Below are positions 1-8,868 of a stretch of DNA of 64,000 bases, piece by piece. Every line of letters begins with the position of its first letter. The stretch's first letter is position 1. The position numbers were made by a program, and so were the translations under genes. This stretch comes from Thalassotalea sp. PS06. GTDB taxonomy: Bacteria > Pseudomonadota > Gammaproteobacteria > Enterobacterales > Alteromonadaceae. The notes beneath the pieces were generated by a model, which was not told the origin of the DNA, made no database searches, and saw only the letters and a list, made by a program, of their open reading frames with translations. Location of the stretch: NCBI RefSeq assembly GCF_007197775.1, contig NZ_CP041638.1, positions 806,001-870,000 of the forward strand, in the 5' to 3' direction.

Positions 1-530
1 GCTCCATTCCTGGATTGCATATTCGCGATTTACTCGAACACATCGATTCCCAACACCCGGGGCTGATACTGAAATTTGGTGGTCATGCGATGGCAGCCGG
101 ATTAACCATTGAGGAATCGAGCTTCGCCCAATTTCAAACCCTGTTTAATCAAATTGCTCATGCTTGGCTGACTCAGGATATGCTGGAAAACAGCGTAATA
201 ACGGATGGTCCTTTAACCATCCTGCAAATGACAGAGCAACAATGCGAAACCATAGAGCAAGCCGGTCCCTGGGGGCAGAATTTTCCAGAGCCAGTGTTTG
301 ATAATGAGTTTGAACTCGTGCAGCAACGATTGTTGGCTCAAAAGCATTTGAAGATGGTGGTTCGTTTTGAGAATCAGGTATTCGATGCAATCGCCTTTAA
401 TGTCGATACCACAGTCTGGCCAGACGATCAGGTTCGTCACGTACAACTGGCATATAAACTGGATATCAACGAATTTCGCGGCAAACGCAACTTACAACTT
501 ATGGTCGAGCATCTCGAACCCATTGGCTGA
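1..530 (+). CDS. recJ: RecJ single-stranded-DNA exonuclease, C-terminal part
   Basis: This is the 3' end of recJ, the 5'-3' single-strand DNA exonuclease used in mismatch repair and RecF-pathway recombination; the 5' part lies outside the window. The reading frame is open from base 3 (S-I-P-G-L-H-I-R-D) to a TGA at 528-530, about 175 residues. The segment KFGGHAMAAGLTI, about residues 20-32 here, is the conserved glycine/histidine motif of the DHHA1 domain of RecJ; the OB-fold-like tail follows. The first in-frame TTG (15) is internal, not a start. The order recJ-prfB-lysS matches E. coli, which supports the call. Confidence 0.93.
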   Translation, partial: SIPGLHIRDLLEHIDSQHPGLILKFGGHAMAAGLTIEESSFAQFQTLFNQIAHAWLTQDMLENSVITDGPLTILQMTEQQCETIEQAGPWGQNFPEPVFDNEFELVQQRLLAQKHLKMVVRFENQVFDAIAFNVDTTVWPDDQVRHVQLAYKLDINEFRGKRNLQLMVEHLEPIG

Positions 531-675
531 TTTATCGCATGGGTAACCGAGGGTGAAAAATCTGCTATTTTTTAAGGATTAACCTGTCTTAGCGGTGTAT
601 TCCGCTTAGGGGATGCGCTACAATGCCCGACTATTTTGCTTTATATGTGAACAAAACGAGATTTTTTAAAAAGCA

Positions 676-1774
676 ATGTTTGAAACCAATCCGATATTGA
701 ACAAATTAAAAGATATCCGCGAGCGCACTGATTTGCTTCGGGGGTACCTTTGACTACGATCAGAAATCAGAACGTCTGGTCGAAGTAAATCGTGAACTGG
801 AGCTGCCGGACGTCTGGAATGAACCAGAGCGAGCCCAGGCTTTAGGCAAGGAACGCTCATCGCTGGAGTTGGTGGTAAAAACCATCGACGACATGGTTAC
901 CGGTTGTGAAGACGTTGAAGGTCTGGTGGAGCTTGCAGTTGAAGAAGACGACGAAGAGACCTTCACCGATGCCGAAGCCGAAGTTGAAGAGCTGGAAAAG
1001 CAGTTAGCAAAGCTGGAATTTCGTCGGATGTTCTCTGGCCCTCAGGATGGCAATGATTGTTATCTTGATATTCAGGCAGGTTCCGGTGGTACCGAAGCTC
1101 AGGACTGGGCGAGCATGCTGATGCGTATGTATCTGCGTTGGGGGGAAGCCCACGGCTTTAAAGTTGAAGTTATCGAAGAAACCGATGGCGATGTGGCCGG
1201 TATCAAAGGCTGTACCCTGAAGTTTGCTGGCGAATATGCCTACGGTTGGTTGCGCACCGAAACGGGCGTACATCGGCTGGTTCGAAAATCTCCGTTTGAT
1301 TCCAATGCCCGTCGTCATACGTCATTTGCATCGGCATTTATTTATCCGGAAATTGACGACAGTATCGAGATTGATATCAATCCGGCGGATTTGCGTATTG
1401 ATACCTTCCGGGCCTCTGGTGCCGGTGGACAGCACGTAAACAAAACCGATTCGGCGATACGTATTACTCACGAGCCAACCAACACTGTGGTTCAGTGTCA
1501 AAGCGATCGCTCACAACATAAAAATAAAGCTCAGGCGATGAAGCTGTTGAAAGCTAAGTTGTACGAGCTGGAAATACAAAAGCAAAACGAAGACAAGCAG
1601 GTCCTTGAAGAGGGCAAATCCGATATTGGCTGGGGTAGCCAGATTCGCTCTTACGTATTGGACGATAGTCGGATTAAAGATTTACGCACCGGAGTGGAAA
1701 GTCGAAATACACAGGCTGTTCTTGACGGTGGATTAGACCAATTTATTGAAGCCAGCCTTAAGTCTGGCCTGTAA
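676..1774 (+). CDS. prfB: Peptide chain release factor 2, expressed through a programmed +1 frameshift
   Basis: RF2 recognises UGA and UAA stop codons and triggers peptide release. The gene is split: the ATG at 676 opens 25 codons ending CTT TGA (748-753), and the body continues in the +1 frame from 752 to the TAA at 1772-1774. The joined product is 365 residues, the same length as E. coli RF2. The stop-recognition tripeptide SPF is visible in [13 protein letters not shown], and the peptidyl-transferase motif GGQ falls at residues 250-252 ([10 protein letters not shown]). The frameshift gives autoregulation: low RF2 favours slippage past the in-frame UGA. Only 13 bases separate it from lysS, so they are probably co-transcribed. 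Confidence 0.97.
739..754 (+). promoter_or_regulatory. Programmed +1 frameshift site in prfB
   Basis: The site reads CGG GGG TAC CTT TGA C. It has the three classical parts: a slippery CTT codon, an in-frame UGA followed by C (a weak termination context), and an internal Shine-Dalgarno-like run of five G (740-744) just upstream. E. coli has AGG GGG TAT CTT TGA C, so the first codon and the TAC codon differ here while the spacing is unchanged. The downstream frame carries all conserved RF2 motifs, so the shift is required for function. Confidence 0.96.
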
Positions 1775-1787
1775 CTGAGAAGTGACA

Positions 1788-3326
1788 ATGACTGAAATTG
1801 CCAAAGACGAAAACAAATTAATTGCTGAACGTCGTGCCAAGTTAGCGGCGATTCGCGAAAACTGTCCAGCCAATGGACACCCAAATGATTTTGACCGTGA
1901 GCACTATGCTGCCGATATTCAGGAAGCGCATGGTGATATGGATAAAGAAGCGTTGGAGCAAGCGGACTTAGAGTACGCCGTTGCTGGCCGAATTATGGCC
2001 AAACGTGGTCCATTCCTGGTTTTGCAGGATATGTCTGGTCGCATCCAGGCTTATGCTGATAAGACCGTTCAAAAAGATATCAAGCAGCGCTACGGCATGT
2101 TAGATATTGGCGATATCGTTGGCGTTAAAGGTAAGCTACACAAATCCGGTAAAGGCGATTTGTACGTCAACATGGAAGAGTATGCGTTACTGACTAAATC
2201 ATTGCGTCCGCTTCCAGAAAAATTCCACGGTCTTTCTGATCAGGAAACCAAGTATCGTCAGCGTTACGTTGATTTAATCATCAATCAGGAAACCCGCGAC
2301 ACTTTCCAGGTTCGTTCGCAAATCGTTAATGGTATCCGTAAGTTCTTAACCGAGCGTAACTTCATGGAAGTGGAAACGCCGATGTTGCAAACCATTCCAG
2401 GTGGTGCAACGGCTAAGCCATTTGAAACCTTCCACAATGCTTTGGATATTGAAATGTTCTTGCGTATTGCGCCTGAGTTATATCTGAAACGTTTGGTAGT
2501 TGGTGGTTTTGAGCGAGTTTTTGAAATCAACCGTAACTTCCGTAACGAAGGTTTGTCGACTCGTCACAACCCGGAATTCACCATGATTGAATTCTATCAG
2601 GCCTATGCCGATTACGAAGATCTGATGAATCTGACCGAAGAAATGTTACGTACCCTGGCAGAGGACGTGATGGGTACGACAGTAATTCGCAACACAGTAA
2701 AAAATGCTGAAGGCGAAGTGACTGAAGAGAAGTTCTATGACTTCGGTAAGCCTTTCGTGCGTTTGTCGATGATGGATGCGATTTTAACCCATGCTCCAGA
2801 GCTGGACGAAGCCGTTATTCGCAACCCGGAAGAGCGCTTTGACGAGCTTAAAGCGATTGCTAAGCAAGTTGGCGTTAAAGAGCCAACTGGTGAAAACGTT
2901 TGGGGCGCTGGTAAGTATCTGTGTGAAATCTTTGAAGAAGTGGCCGAGCACAAGTTAGATCAGCCGACCTTCATTACAGAATACCCATGGGAAGTTTCAC
3001 CACTGGCACGCCGTAACGACGACAACCCGTTCATTACTGACCGCTTCGAATTCTTCGTTGGCGGTCGTGAACTGGCAAATGGTTTCTCGGAGCTAAACGA
3101 TGCTGAAGATCAGGCTGCTCGTTTCAAAAAGCAGGTTGAAGAAAAAGACGCAGGTGACGATGAAGCAATGCACTTCGATGAAGATTACATCACCGCACTA
3201 GAGTACGGTTTACCACCGACAGCTGGTGAAGGTATCGGTATCGACCGCCTCGTGATGCTTTTCACCGATTCACCAAGCATCAAAGACGTGATCTTATTCC
3301 CGCACATGCGCCCGCTAGCCGAATAA
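1788..3326 (+). CDS. lysS: Lysyl-tRNA synthetase, class II
   Basis: Charges tRNA-Lys in the cytoplasm. The protein is about 512 residues, near the usual 505. An N-terminal OB-fold anticodon-binding domain ([20 protein letters not shown], about residues 65-85) is followed by the class II catalytic core, with motif 2 as [15 protein letters not shown] near residue 250 and motif 3 as [14 protein letters not shown] near residue 480. The ATG at 1788 is preferred over the GTG at 1782 because GAGAAG at 1777-1782 sits five bases before it. It follows prfB directly, as in E. coli, and is closed by a strong terminator. Confidence 0.97.
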   Translation: MTEIAKDENKLIAERRAKLAAIRENCPANGHPNDFDREHYAADIQEAHGDMDKEALEQADLEYAVAGRIMAKRGPFLVLQDMSGRIQAYADKTVQKDIKQRYGMLDIGDIVGVKGKLHKSGKGDLYVNMEEYALLTKSLRPLPEKFHGLSDQETKYRQRYVDLIINQETRDTFQVRSQIVNGIRKFLTERNFMEVETPMLQTIPGGATAKPFETFHNALDIEMFLRIAPELYLKRLVVGGFERVFEINRNFRNEGLSTRHNPEFTMIEFYQAYADYEDLMNLTEEMLRTLAEDVMGTTVIRNTVKNAEGEVTEEKFYDFGKPFVRLSMMDAILTHAPELDEAVIRNPEERFDELKAIAKQVGVKEPTGENVWGAGKYLCEIFEEVAEHKLDQPTFITEYPWEVSPLARRNDDNPFITDRFEFFVGGRELANGFSELNDAEDQAARFKKQVEEKDAGDDEAMHFDEDYITALEYGLPPTAGEGIGIDRLVMLFTDSPSIKDVILFPHMRPLAE

Positions 3327-3350
3327 GCATCACCAATACCCAACACCTAA

Positions 3351-3380
3351 AAGGGAGCCTGTCGGCTCCCTTTTTGTTTT
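3351..3380 (+). terminator. Intrinsic terminator of prfB-lysS
   Basis: AAGGGAGCC (3351-3359), loop TGTC, GGCTCCCTT, followed by a T-rich tract. It is a nine-base-pair stem placed 25 bases after the lysS stop. Confidence 0.92.
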
Positions 3381-3405
3381 CCCAATGCCTTCAATAAAAT
3401 TTTAT

Positions 3406-3830
3406 CAAGACACCCACCGTAATCAGGCTTTGGTTTTAACAAGACACCCACCCTAATCAGGCTCTGGATTTAACAAGACCCCCACCGTAACCAAACTTTG
3501 GTTTTAACAAGACACCCACTGTAATCGGACTTTGGATTTAACAAGACACCCACCCTAATCAGGCTTTGGAATTATCAAGACACCCACCCTAATCAGGCTC
3601 TGGATTTAACAAGACACCCACTGTAACCAAACTTTGGTTTTAACAAGACACCCACTGTAATCGGACTTTGGATTTAACAAGACACCCACTGTAATCGGAC
3701 TTTGGATTTAACAAGACACCCACCCTAATCAGGCTTTGGAATTATCAAGACACCCACCCTAATCAGGCTTTGGAATTATCAAGACACCCATCGAAACTAG
3801 GTCTTGAACATTAAGACACCTTCGGTTACC
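3406..3830 (+). repeat. Tandem array of a 34-bp repeat with core CAAGACACCCACYGTAA
   Basis: Twelve units start exactly every 34 bases (3406, 3440, 3474 ... 3780), followed by a decayed piece near 3811. The first half of each unit is nearly constant (CAAGACACCCACCGTAA, with CCTAA or CTGTAA variants). The second half exists in a few versions, for example TCAGGCTTTGGTTTTAA, CCAAACTTTGGTTTTAA and TCGGACTTTGGATTTAA, which recur in patches as expected from unequal duplication. The array lies after the lysS terminator, with the core in the sense direction of lysS. It is not CRISPR: there are no unique spacers and no cas genes. The stretch to 3950 holds no convincing gene. Confidence 0.95.
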
Positions 3831-3950
3831 AAGCATTCAACGGCCTGTATCGAAGCAAGGAAGGGAAAATGAATTGCGTGTCCTTAATCGGAATCACGAC
3901 TATTCTTAATAAATTCAATTTGTACCAGCAGATATCCTGAATTTTATAAG

Positions 3951-4622
3951 ATGAGCCAAGCTAATATCCTTGTTCTTTTTGCCCATCCGTCTCAACACCG
4001 TTCTGAAGTCAATGCGCCAATATTCAAGTTGGCCAATACCAGGGATTATGTTACCGCTGTCGATTTATATGCAGAATATCCTCGCCTCAATATCGATATC
4101 GATAAAGAGCAACAGCGATTGCTCGCCCATGACATAGTAATTTTCCAGTTCCCTATTTATTGGTATTCCACTCCCGCCATTTTAAAAGAGTGGCAGGATT
4201 TGGTACTCGAATATGGCTTTGCCTATGGCCACCATGGCAAAGAGCTTGAGGGCAAAACCTTCTTATGTACCGTTACCGCAGGCGGTAGCAATGATGCCTA
4301 TCGAAGAGGCGGACACAACAATTTTACGGTTCGTGAGCTTTTTCGACCATTAGAGCAAACCGCCATTATGACTGGCATGCATTATTTACCGCCATTAACC
4401 CTGTTTGGCAGTCGCACGGCTGCAGATGATGATCGCTTAAACCAACATTTAAATTACTGGCAAATAGCGTTGGAGAAATTACATCAAGGAGCTATCAATC
4501 CAGAAGACGCGGAGCACTTCGATACGTTGAATGAATACCTTGCTCAGCAAGGCTGGTGTGGTAGCGAAAACACAGGACAACAAAACCCTGCCGCGAATCC
4601 TGATAAGGGGGAAATGCTATGA
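3951..4622 (+). CDS. kefG: KefF/KefG-type flavoprotein, NAD(P)H oxidoreductase ancillary to potassium efflux
   Basis: Flavodoxin-fold quinone reductase family. In E. coli, KefF and KefG bind the KefC/KefB antiporters and are needed for full activity. The flavodoxin-like N-terminus (ILVLFAHPSQHRSEVN) and the FPIYWYSTPAILKEWQDLVL block (about residues 65-85) match KefF/KefG closely. At 223 residues it is longer than the usual 175-185; the extra length is a C-terminal tail (about residues 185-223) with no recognised domain. Its last bases overlap the next gene by ATGA (4619-4622), a sign of translational coupling with its antiporter partner. KefG rather than KefF is a guess. Confidence 0.86.
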   Translation: MSQANILVLFAHPSQHRSEVNAPIFKLANTRDYVTAVDLYAEYPRLNIDIDKEQQRLLAHDIVIFQFPIYWYSTPAILKEWQDLVLEYGFAYGHHGKELEGKTFLCTVTAGGSNDAYRRGGHNNFTVRELFRPLEQTAIMTGMHYLPPLTLFGSRTAADDDRLNQHLNYWQIALEKLHQGAINPEDAEHFDTLNEYLAQQGWCGSENTGQQNPAANPDKGEML

Positions 4623-6523
4623 CTGTCTATTTTGTTCAGGCATTCATCTATCTTATCGCCGCGGTAATCGCCGTACCTCTGGCCAAAAAACTTGGCTTAG
4701 GCTCTGTGCTTGGTTATCTGATTGCCGGCGTGATCATTGGGCCGATGACAGGATTGGTTGGAAAAGAAACGGTAACCATTCAACATTTCGCTGAATTTGG
4801 TGTGGTAATGATGTTGTTTTTGGTTGGCCTTGAGCTGGAGCCGAAAATGCTTTGGCAAATGCGGCATCGGTTACTCGGGCTTGGTGGATTGCAAGTCAGT
4901 TTAACCACGGGGGCAATCACCTTGATTGCTATGTTTTTCGGCTTACCCTGGCAGACCGCTTTAGCTATCGGACTCATCTTTTCTCTATCATCGACCGCTA
5001 TCGTGCTGCAAACCTTCAATGAAAAAGGCCTGACGAAAACCCAAGGGGGGCAAAACGCTTTTTCGGTATTGTTGATGCAGGATATTGCCGTGATCCCGAT
5101 GCTGGCATTTTTGCCAATGCTGGCACTGCCTGAGATTGCAGAAGCAGCGGCTTCGGTAAAAGAGGCCACCGAACATCATGAGGAGCTCAGCCTGGTCGCG
5201 GGATTACCGAATTGGGCATATGCGTTGGCGATTTTATCGAGCATTGTCGGTGTCATTGTTATTGGCCATTACCTATCGCGGCCGCTTTTTCAATATGTCG
5301 CCAGTTCTCATCTTCGAGAGATTTTCGTCGCAACGGCCTTGGTTCTTGTCGTGGGCATTGCCGCTCTGATGAGTCTGGTAGGCTTATCACCAGCACTTGG
5401 TACATTTCTCGCCGGTGTCGTGCTTGCCAACAGTGAATTTAAACACGAGTTGGAATCCAATATTGAACCATTTAAGGGGCTGCTACTGGGATTATTTTTT
5501 ATTACAGTTGGCGCCGGGATTAATTTTACAATCCTCGCCGATAACATAGTGGCGATAGTCGGGCTGACCTTGTTGGTGATGCTGATTAAAGCCGCAATTC
5601 TCTGGCTCCTGGCAATTATCTTTAAGATCAAAAACAGTGATCGTTGGTTGTTTGCGTTAAGCCTTGCCCAGGCTGGTGAATTTGGTTTTGTATTGCTGAG
5701 TTTTACTATTCAACAACACGTCATCGAGCTGCAAATGGCAGCCATACTTCAGCTGGTTGTGGCCTTGTCAATGTTCCTAACGCCTGTGTTGTTCATCCTA
5801 TTCGACAAAGTTATTCTCCCAAGATATCAACAATTCAGTAATGAACAGGAGTTCGATGAGATAGAAGATAGGGGCTCGGTTCTCATTGCTGGTGCCGGCC
5901 GGTTCGGACAAATCGTCAACCGTCTGTTAGTTGCCAATGGCTTTAACACCATCTTGTTAGATCTCGAAGCCACGCAAATCGATAATATGCGCAAGATAAA
6001 TATCAAAAGCTACTTTGGTGATGCAACCCGGCCTGAACTGCTTCACACCGCAGGTATTGATGAAGCCATGATGTTCGTTATCGCAATCGACAACAAAGAA
6101 AGTTCCGTGGAGCTAACGAAACACCTCAAGCATTCTCATCCAGATTTAAAAGTACTAGCCCGAGCATTCGATAAGGGCCACAGTTATCAGCTTCGTGAGG
6201 CTGGTGCCGATTATACCATTAACGAAACCTATTACTCCGCCTTAGAGTTAGGCTCCGAGGTCATGCGACAATCTGGGTTGCACCCATTTTTCGTTGAACA
6301 TAAAAAGTCGGTATTTGAAAAAGTCGAGCAGGATGCGTCCGACGATCTTTATGAGAAATGGTCAAAAACGGAAGAAGAGCAATATGGCACCGATTATCAA
6401 CAGCTGTTTATCCGGTTAGAAGAAATGATTAAGGCGGAAATGGGCAGAGATAGATTAGATAAGCACAGTGACTCTGAACGCGGTTGGACGCCGCCCCCGA
6501 AAGGTTACACCAAAAAATTATAA
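4619..6523 (+). CDS. kefB: KefB/KefC-type glutathione-gated K+/H+ antiporter (CPA2 family)
   Basis: Inner-membrane potassium efflux antiporter of the CPA2 family, probably protecting against electrophiles as E. coli KefB/KefC do. It is 634 residues. About twelve hydrophobic segments fill residues 1-400, including GLELEPKMLWQMRHRLLGLG and LSSTAIVLQTF, both typical of CPA2 transporters. A C-terminal RCK/TrkA-N domain begins around residue 419 with the Rossmann motif GAGRFGQIVNRLL and an acidic residue at the end of the second strand (LLDLE). It is coupled to the preceding flavoprotein gene by a 4-base overlap. KefB and KefC cannot be told apart from sequence alone. Confidence 0.9.
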   Translation: MTVYFVQAFIYLIAAVIAVPLAKKLGLGSVLGYLIAGVIIGPMTGLVGKETVTIQHFAEFGVVMMLFLVGLELEPKMLWQMRHRLLGLGGLQVSLTTGAITLIAMFFGLPWQTALAIGLIFSLSSTAIVLQTFNEKGLTKTQGGQNAFSVLLMQDIAVIPMLAFLPMLALPEIAEAAASVKEATEHHEELSLVAGLPNWAYALAILSSIVGVIVIGHYLSRPLFQYVASSHLREIFVATALVLVVGIAALMSLVGLSPALGTFLAGVVLANSEFKHELESNIEPFKGLLLGLFFITVGAGINFTILADNIVAIVGLTLLVMLIKAAILWLLAIIFKIKNSDRWLFALSLAQAGEFGFVLLSFTIQQHVIELQMAAILQLVVALSMFLTPVLFILFDKVILPRYQQFSNEQEFDEIEDRGSVLIAGAGRFGQIVNRLLVANGFNTILLDLEATQIDNMRKINIKSYFGDATRPELLHTAGIDEAMMFVIAIDNKESSVELTKHLKHSHPDLKVLARAFDKGHSYQLREAGADYTINETYYSALELGSEVMRQSGLHPFFVEHKKSVFEKVEQDASDDLYEKWSKTEEEQYGTDYQQLFIRLEEMIKAEMGRDRLDKHSDSERGWTPPPKGYTKKL

Positions 6524-6636
6524 CCTTCAGGCACCAGCAGTCAGCCGGTGCCCCAACCAAATCAGAGAACTGATATATACTTAACAGCGTCTAATCATGC
6601 CTCGAAGGGGGCACAAAACAGGGCGAGGATACGTTT

Positions 6637-6921
6637 ATGGAGTTTATTCCATTAATCATTCAGCTGGTCAGTGGCGCCTTAGGCGGTAATCTTGCGGGTT
6701 CAATTTTTCAAAACTTTTCTTTAGGAACACTCGGCAATTCTATTGTTGGTATCCTCGGAGGTGGCCTCGGTGGTCAGTTGTTGTCAATGATTGGCGTATC
6801 AATGGGTGGGGATAGCGGTATGGATTTGGCTAGCATAATCGGCAGCGTCGCAAGTGGCGCGGTTGGCGGTGGCGTGTTAATGACGATTTTTGGCATGGTT
6901 CGCGCTCTGTTTGGTAAATAA
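6637..6921 (+). CDS. Small glycine-rich membrane protein, first of a paralogous pair
   Basis: A 94-residue hypothetical protein. It is mostly hydrophobic and rich in glycine, with two or three possible membrane segments (IPLIIQLVSGALGGNLAGSI; SIVGILGGGLGGQLL; GAVGGGVLMTIFGMVRALFG). No charged catalytic residues stand out. The neighbouring gene at 7032-7316 encodes a protein of exactly the same length that aligns end to end, so this is a tandem duplication. Glycine-zipper-like spacing suggests oligomeric packing in the membrane, but that is inference. No function is proposed. Confidence 0.75.
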   Translation: MEFIPLIIQLVSGALGGNLAGSIFQNFSLGTLGNSIVGILGGGLGGQLLSMIGVSMGGDSGMDLASIIGSVASGAVGGGVLMTIFGMVRALFGK

Positions 6922-7031
6922 ACCTGATTAATTCAATTTAACACCCAAGTTCGTTTAACTAATTAGTTTGCTGTAATGAAGTCTGAGAATGTTGTTTTTG
7001 TTCAAGTCACAGCGTTTCATGAGAGTCGCTG

Positions 7032-7316
7032 ATGGAAGAGTATTTACCAATTATTATTCAAATGGCGGCGGGAGCTGTGGGTGGCAATATTGCTGGCAGT
7101 ATTCTTCAGGCGCAATCTTTTGGCTTTTTAGGTAATTCCTTAGTCGGTATTATTGGCGGCGGCATGACCAATCGAATCTTGCTGGAGTTCAATGTAACAC
7201 TCAATGGTAGCGGTCTGGATCATGGCAGTATTGTCAGCGATCTGATCAGTGGCTGTCTTGGCGGCGGCTTACTGATGCTGTTAATCGCATTTTTGCGGTC
7301 GTTAATTGGCAGATAG
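7032..7316 (+). CDS. Small glycine-rich membrane protein, second of a paralogous pair
   Basis: A 94-residue paralogue of the preceding gene. Shared landmarks in the same positions are the PLIIQ/PIIIQ start, GA[LV]GGN[LI]AGSI, LGNS[IL]VGI[LI]GGG, and the basic end (MVRALFGK in one, LRSLIGR in the other). The two have diverged clearly, so the duplication is not recent. The 110-bp gap between them could hold a separate promoter. The function is unknown. Confidence 0.75.
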   Translation: MEEYLPIIIQMAAGAVGGNIAGSILQAQSFGFLGNSLVGIIGGGMTNRILLEFNVTLNGSGLDHGSIVSDLISGCLGGGLLMLLIAFLRSLIGR

Positions 7317-7403
7317 TCAGACAATTGATCCTGAGGATTCACACTTTCTTACTCAACACTCAATTATTTGTTAACATAACCATTTTCCCCAAGACCTTCA
7401 TAT

Positions 7404-8339
7404 ATGGCTATTAACTGGTTCCCTGGGCACATGCACAAAGCCCAGAAAGAAATTAAAGAAATCATCCATCAGATTGATGTGGTGATTGAAGTGTGCGACG
7501 CTCGTCTGCCATTTAGCAGCGAAAACCCTATGATCACCAGTATCCGCGGTGAAAAGCCACTGATTAAAATCCTTAACAAAGCGGATTTAGCGGATGCCGA
7601 ATTAACTCAGGTCTGGCTCGACTACTTCCAGTCTCAACACAATGTAAGAGCGTTGGCTTTAACTACCGAAGAACCATCAGGTGCTAAACAAATCGCCGGT
7701 CTTATCCGCAAACTAGTGCCTAACAAAGATGAAACCGGTAAGCAGATTAATGCAATGATCATGGGGATCCCTAACGTTGGAAAATCGACATTATTAAATA
7801 CTCTCGTGGGTAAGGTTAAAGCCAAAGTAGGAAATGAACCTGCGGTGACAAAAGCGCAACAGCGTATCCGCCTTGAAGATGGTTTATATCTTTTTGATAC
7901 TCCGGGTATGTTGTGGCCAAAGATTGCTAATGAAAATAGCGGTTATCGTCTGGCGGTTTCCGGAGCAGTGAAAGATACCGCGTTTGATCATGATGAAATT
8001 GCCTGTTTTGCTGCGGAGTATTTATTGCAAGCCTACCCGGAACGTGTACAGCAGCGCTATCAAATCGATCCCCTTCCAGAACAGGAAGTGGAATTTATCG
8101 AGGAGATGGGGCGTAAACGTGGTTGTGTCAGAGCTGGCGGTCATGTTGATTTTCATAAAGCTTCACAAATTTTGGTTAATGAAATTCGCGATAAAACCCT
8201 GGGTCCTATCACCTTTGAAACGCCGCAGATGGTGGAAAAAGAACAAGTTTACTTTACCCAATTGCAAGCCCAAAGAGAGGCGGAGCGAGAGGCGCGCAAA
8301 GCGGCTCGAGGCCGCGGTCGAAAAAACAAGAGAAAATAG
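7404..8339 (+). CDS. ylqF: Ribosome biogenesis GTPase YlqF (RbgA family)
   Basis: Circularly permuted GTPase acting in late large-subunit assembly. The motif order is permuted as expected: G4 NKAD near residue 57, then G1 GIPNVGKSTLLN near residue 120, then G3 DTPG near residue 165. The N-terminus MAINWFPGHMHKAQKEI is diagnostic of the YlqF/RbgA group. It is 311 residues, slightly longer than B. subtilis RbgA, because of a basic C-terminal tail rich in Arg and Lys (about residues 290-311) that may contact rRNA. A HIT-domain gene follows 34 bases later. Confidence 0.94.
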   Translation: MAINWFPGHMHKAQKEIKEIIHQIDVVIEVCDARLPFSSENPMITSIRGEKPLIKILNKADLADAELTQVWLDYFQSQHNVRALALTTEEPSGAKQIAGLIRKLVPNKDETGKQINAMIMGIPNVGKSTLLNTLVGKVKAKVGNEPAVTKAQQRIRLEDGLYLFDTPGMLWPKIANENSGYRLAVSGAVKDTAFDHDEIACFAAEYLLQAYPERVQQRYQIDPLPEQEVEFIEEMGRKRGCVRAGGHVDFHKASQILVNEIRDKTLGPITFETPQMVEKEQVYFTQLQAQREAEREARKAARGRGRKNKRK

Positions 8340-8373
8340 TCGAGTGAGGAGCTAAAAGGAGCTAACGATAATT

Positions 8374-8805
8374 ATGAGTGACACCCAAGATTTTACCCTG
8401 CACGCCGATTTACAGCGCGATTGCGTGTTAGTTGTGTCCTTACCTTTGTGTGAACTTTTGCTTTGTAATGACAGCAAATATCCTTGGTTTATCATGGTGC
8501 CAAGACGCCAGGATATCAGTGATTTGCATCAATTGGATTGGCAGGACTTGCAACAGTTTATGAATGAATCGAGCATGGTAAGCGAATTGCTAATGCAGGA
8601 ATTTAATGGCGACAAAATGAATGTCGCGGCGCTTGGCAACGTTACCCCACAACTACATATCCATCATGTTGTGCGTTTCAAAAACGATGCTTGCTGGCCA
8701 AAACCTATTTGGGGGCAATTGCCGTTAACGCCATACCCTGAAGAGGAAATCGTAAAGATTAAAAACGTGTTAAAAGCGAAAATTGACGAGATTTTATCGC
8801 AATAG
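8374..8805 (+). CDS. HIT domain protein
   Basis: Histidine-triad nucleotide hydrolase or transferase of 143 residues. The triad is seen as QLHIHHVVRF near residues 93-102 (His-x-His-x-His pattern with an inserted hydrophobic residue). The upstream part contains WFIMVPRR, where HIT proteins bind the nucleotide, and the downstream part has WPKPIWG. Its exact substrate is not predictable. It lies just after ylqF on the same strand and ends at a terminator. Confidence 0.88.
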   Translation: MSDTQDFTLHADLQRDCVLVVSLPLCELLLCNDSKYPWFIMVPRRQDISDLHQLDWQDLQQFMNESSMVSELLMQEFNGDKMNVAALGNVTPQLHIHHVVRFKNDACWPKPIWGQLPLTPYPEEEIVKIKNVLKAKIDEILSQ

Positions 8806-8822
8806 GTTTAGAAAATTATAAA

Positions 8823-8868
8823 GGCTGCAGAACCCGCTAATCGCTAATGGGGTTGCAGCCGTTTTATT
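8823..8868 (+). terminator. Intrinsic terminator after the HIT gene, overlapping the panE 3' end
   Basis: GGCTGC (8823-8828) and AACCC (8831-8835), with a two-base bulge, pair with GGGTTGCAGCC (8850-8860), followed by GTTTTATT. The loop contains the stop codon of the opposing panE gene, so the structure sits exactly at the convergent junction. Confidence 0.75.

Noticed and set aside
3406..3830. CRISPR array
   Set aside because: The units are strict tandem repeats; the variable halves are a few recurring versions, not unique spacers, and no cas genes are present.
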